Positions 60,300 through 64,000 of a stretch of DNA of 64,000 nt are shown here, piece by piece. Position 1 is the stretch's first letter. Every line of letters begins with the position of its first letter. Under the pieces are notes generated by a model, which saw nothing but the letters and a program-made list of their open reading frames with translations, did no database searches and was not told the origin of the DNA. The stretch is from Lunularia cruciata (Eukaryota > Streptophyta > Marchantiopsida > Lunulariales > Lunulariaceae), in the NCBI GenBank assembly GCA_948567375.1, contig OX419760.1, forward strand, positions 37,696,001-37,760,000. The letters are read 5' to 3'. A program made the translations under genes and the position numbers.

Positions 60300-61077
60300 T
60301 TAAGGCACCTCGATTTGGGCGTGAAAATTAGATGTTAAGCTGCTCAGTCAAAGTTCACTCACCCGCATCTAACAAGCTAGAATGATCACCATTCTAATGG
60401 AGTTTACCAGTTCAGATATACTGCTATTCGAACTTAAAAAAGTGCTCTTACCCAGCGAATGTTAAATGTTCTGAACAGCCTAGACTACCACAGCCCTACA
60501 AATCCTCCCGAACTCATCACACTATGGAAGTTTGTTGGACATATATTACAGTAAAATCACGTACTGGATCACAATCTCATGGAAATCGCATTGAGTACTG
60601 GCAAGAAGTTCCCCAAAACATCAGCCCCCGTAGCTACTTGAGTTCCAGCATCTGCATGAAGGTCAATGGAGATTTAGTACTTCAGAATGTCAAAGGTTCA
60701 TCTAACCAACAGTTCGAATTCGAATATCTATGACAAAGGAGATTTGTACTGTGTTGAATAGATATTTCATACTAAAATAAAATGAAAAAACAACTTTCTA
60801 AAAACTTTAGACCTGAAATAGGAAACAGACAATTCGAATTCTATGTGATTATGCACTATAAATCATGCATACGTAAGTACTAAACTTATAGTTGGCTCCT
60901 CGTGTTAAACCAAGAATATGTTTTATATTGACCTGTTTCGAGATTTATCCATATTCAATATAGGCAATTATCTTTGACAGAGGAGATTTGTACTTTGTTA
61001 AATAGATGTTTCATACTAAAGTAAATGAAAAACAACTTTCTAAAAACTTTAGACCTGAAACAGGAAACAGATCATTA
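60300..61077. other. 3' flank of the beta-galactosidase with a direct repeat
   Basis: No further gene recognised; a 69-codon plus frame (60524-60733) has no known domain. Two copies of a roughly 98-bp direct repeat lie at 60731-60830 and 60975-61072 (shared caactttctaaaaacttta and acctgaaa.aggaaacag), about 244 bp apart. AATAAAA near 60776 could serve as a polyadenylation signal. Confidence 0.5.
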
Positions 61078-61196
61078 TCTATACCTGATGAGAACCTTTC
61101 CTTCTAGTCTTTGAAGTAGATGGTCTATCCTCAGTCATTCTGACTTCTGATGTATCAGACATCCTAGCACTCAGCTTTCCTAGTCTCACCAGAGTA

Positions 61197-61536
61197 GACA
61201 CTCCTAATTGCACTCAACAATATTCAACTCACTCTCTCTCAGAGCCTTCAAAGATAGTACACAGCAGCACTCGCGCAGCATGAAAGGTACCCTAGTGGGA
61301 AGCAGCATAGAACACACCCTAAACAAGGTACAAGGTGCTGGGAATGATCCTTGTATGAGAACTTACCTTAACATGAGCAGAGAGCACTCATATATATACA
61401 CAAGCAAGCTCTAGTAGGTTGCTTTGCAGAGCCCTAATTGAGGCTGCGCCCTCACTTCACCCTAATCATGTATCTAGTCTAATCAGGTATCTAGCCTAGT
61501 CATGTATCTAGTCAAACTCGAGATTATCACAACTAA
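61197..61536 (-). repeat. 3' LTR (approximate) of the Ty1/copia element
   Basis: On the minus strand, TGTTAGTTGTGATAATCTCG starts at 61536, just after the purine tract AAGTGGGAG. The outer end is unclear: a TGGTGAGACTAGG stretch and a short ATG frame opening MSDTSEVRMTEDRPS follow at about 61170-61080. This looks more like the start of an internal region than host DNA. Confidence 0.6.
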
Positions 61537-61545
61537 CACTCCCAC

Positions 61546-63998
61546 TTAATGAGAGTTTAGGACTATTTTCATTTCTACAGCACATTTTATGTGTTTATCT
61601 TTAGGTAATGCTTTTGTAAACACATCAGCTGTCATCTCCTGTGTAGGACAGTAAACTAACTTCACTACATTCTCCTTCTCTTTCTCCTCTACAAATCTTC
61701 TTCTAATCTCAATATGCTTAGTCCTCGGGTGATGTACAGGATTTTTGCTGAGTGCTATACTTCCTGTATTGTCACAGTACAATGTAGTAGGACTCTCCTG
61801 CTCAAAACCCAACTCCTTAAGAAGTCTCCTGTTCCAGATGACTTCTTGAGTAGCATTTGAGGCAGCCATAAATGCTGCCTCAGTAGTAGACAGTGCAACA
61901 GATGTTTGCTGTTTACTACGCCAACTAATTGCTCCACCACTAAGCATGATAACATATCCACTAGTTGATCTACTGTTATCTGTGTCATCTCCCCAACTAG
62001 CATCTGTATATGCTTCAAGTGTAGAAGCAAGTATGTTTCCTTGCTTTCTGTACTCCAAGAACGCATCTTGAGTACCCTTTCAGTACCTGAATACTCTCTT
62101 TATACCTTTCCAATGTACTTGTGCAGGGTTGCTAGTATATCTAGCTAGTGCTCCCACTGCATAGCAGATATCTGGTCTTGTACAGACCATGATAAACATT
62201 AGAGAACCAAGAGGACTCTGATACAACACTTTGTCACAGAGATTCATCTCCCCATCGATGATTCTGCTGTGCTTCCACCCCATATCAAGAGGTGTAGAGA
62301 CAGGATTCGCCTCTGTCATCTGATACTTAGCTAGTATGGATCTCACATACTGTGGTTGACTAATTCGGATCCATCCTGCGTCTCTATCTCTGCTCACTTT
62401 GATTCCCAAAACGAGTTTTACAGGACCAAGAATAGTCATCTCAAAAACAGAACACAAGAAATCTATCACTCCTTTGATAGATTCACTGTTCCCCAACAGC
62501 AGTAGATCATCTACATATACAGCTATGTATACATCATCTCTAGTATACACACTCATGTCAGAATCTGCTCGTTTGAAATCCTGCTCTCTCAAGTATGAGT
62601 CTAGTTTCTCATACCAGGCTCTAGGAGCTTGCTTAAGACCATATAAGGCCTTCTTAAGCAAGCATACTTTTCCTTTGCCTTCCGTATATCCATCTGGAAC
62701 ATCCATGTAGATAGTCTCTCTCAAATCTCCATTGAGAAAGGCTGTTTTCACATCTAACTGCTCCACTTCCCAATCTCTCTCTGCAGCAAGAGCTAGAAGC
62801 ATGCGAATAGATCCATACCTGGCAACTGGTGCAAAAGTTTCTGAATAATCTATTGATGCTTTCTGATTGAAGCCCTTTGCAACAAGTCTTGCCTTGTACT
62901 TCAGGATCTCATTCTCAGCTCCACGTTTGACCCTGAAAACCCATTTACAACCAATTGCTTTCCTTCCTGGTGGTAAATCAGCTAGTACCCATGTACCATT
63001 AGTCTGAAGAGACTTCTTCTCTTCTGCTATAGCCAACTCCCACTGACTCGAATCTGGTCTGAGCATAGCTTGCTGTAAAGTGTCTGGATCACAATCTTCA
63101 TGACAGATGTAAGATTCATCTAACATCTCTTCTGATAGAAAGCCAAGTCTGTCAATAGGTTTTCTATCTCTCTGTGATCTTCTTGGCTCTGTGCCGAGAA
63201 GTTTCATGTCATCTTTTGACATCTCAAGAATCTCACTCAGAGATTCTGCATCTGCAGTCTGCTTCTAGGAGTCTTCTTCTGTAGTATCAGAATCAGATAC
63301 CACCATCTGTTTAGGCCTTCTTGTGTACACCTTCAGACTCTCCTTTGGTGAACCATCAGCTTCAGGTAGAGATTGCTCTCCTGATGATTTATCTGAAAAA
63401 CTGACTCTGCAGCTTGGGAAGATAGGTCGATCAGACTGATCATACTGATCAGCTTGCTTCTGCAACTCATCACTGTTCTCACTCCAAGTCCTCAATTCAT
63501 CAAAGAGTACATCTCTACTTCTGATGATCTGTCTAGACTTAGGATTGTACAGAAGATATCCTTTCAGTCCCTCTTCATATCCTACAAAGAGCATTCTCTC
63601 AGCTTTCTTTGTGAACTTCCTCCTTTGCTCCTTGGGAATATGAACATAGGCAGGACATCCAAAAACCTTCAAAGCTGAAAGATTAGGTTTCTTACCACTC
63701 CAGCATTCTTCAGGAGTTCTTCCTTGCAATGCTGTGGTACCACTGATATTTCTGAGGTAATTTGCAGTGCTAATTGCAGCACCCCAAAACTTTCTCTCCA
63801 GCTTGGCATGTTGGAGCATGGCAAATGCTTTGTCCACCAGAGTCCTATTTAACCTTTCTGCAACTCCATTCTGTGCAGGACTGTCTCTGGCTGTACAGTC
63901 AAGAAGGATTCCTTTCTCTGATAGAATGGAGAGGAATTCCTCATTCTTGTATTCTCTGCCTCCATCTGTTCTCAATCGCTTGACTTTTCTCCCAGTCT
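61546..63998 (-). pseudogene. Ty1/copia pol: integrase C-part, RT, RNase H (two in-frame stops)
   Basis: One minus-strand frame running in from the right edge, broken by stops at 63265 and 62080 only. Integrase: RTDGGREY and SPAQNGVAERLNRT supply the second Asp and the Glu of the catalytic triad; then the GYLLYNPKS region typical of copia integrase. A spacer with acidic patches follows (DSDTTEEDS). RT: NGTWVLADLPPGRKAIGCKW, KARLVAKGFNQ, VKTAFLNGDL, GLKQAPRAWY and the catalytic AVYVDDLLLLG. RNase H: YTDASWGDD, STTEAAFMA, LYCDNTGSI, ending ADVFTKALPK. Gag, protease and integrase N-terminus lie outside the window. Domain order INT-RT is the copia hallmark. Few lesions, so this is a relatively young insertion next to the beta-galactosidase. 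Confidence 0.93.
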
Positions 63999-64000
63999 GC

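Noticed and set aside
60524-60733. 69-codon plus frame downstream of the beta-galactosidase
   Set aside because: No recognisable domain; likely 3' untranslated or intergenic sequence ending at the direct repeat.
1-64000. CRISPR arrays, rRNA, tRNA genes, prokaryotic operons
   Set aside because: No short direct repeats with unique spacers, no cloverleaf or rRNA signatures noticed, and intron-containing plant gene content.

Overview
This is nuclear DNA of a land plant with a large, retrotransposon-dominated genome. The evidence is a 19-exon plant-type beta-galactosidase gene with ordinary spliceosomal introns, plant-style Ty3/gypsy and Ty1/copia elements, and deep nesting of insertions. The species cannot be fixed from sequence alone. 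A gymnosperm, fern or lycophyte would fit the repeat density, but that is inference. There are no bacterial-style genes, rRNA, tRNA or CRISPR arrays that I could recognise.

Layout. Positions 1-5.3 kb are old degenerate repeat sequence. Positions 5.27-7.5 kb hold four successive blocks of related tandem repeats (units of about 89, 46, 103 and 135 bp). From 8.7 to 46 kb the window is a nest of transposable elements. The main player is a family I call E. It is about 3.8 kb long, starts TGTGG and ends GTCACA, and is flanked by 5-bp target duplications. It has no long terminal repeats or inverted repeats that I can see. It carries one long ORF for an acidic, coiled-coil-rich protein with no recognisable polymerase, integrase or transposase. 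At least eight E copies are present. One E copy has split the reverse transcriptase gene of a gypsy element into halves now 23 kb apart (34.9-36.9 kb and 10.6-11.6 kb). Inside that copy sits another E, inside it another, and inside that a fourth in opposite orientation. A solo LTR (14427-15118), a nearly intact gypsy element (27771-32881), a piece of a second gypsy element (32882-33885) and a 2.2-kb insertion with an LTR-like arm (24539-26761) are nested in the same stack. Between 36.9 and 46.1 kb the order, read on the minus strand, is E / decayed gypsy gag-pol / E. This suggests that E units may be giant LTRs.

From 46 to 51.9 kb lies mostly unassigned sequence with two notable items: a broken retroelement C-terminal module (zinc-finger plus nuclease-like, 47.2-48.2 kb) and a near-perfect 29-nt hairpin. 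The only apparently intact host gene is the beta-galactosidase at 51989-60299 (19 exons, 856 codons, signal peptide, GH35 catalytic domain, C-terminal SUEL-type lectin domain). Downstream, a Ty1/copia element in minus orientation with two in-frame stops runs off the right edge.

The genes do not form a pathway: the beta-galactosidase is a secreted cell-wall enzyme and everything else is mobile DNA or its decay products.
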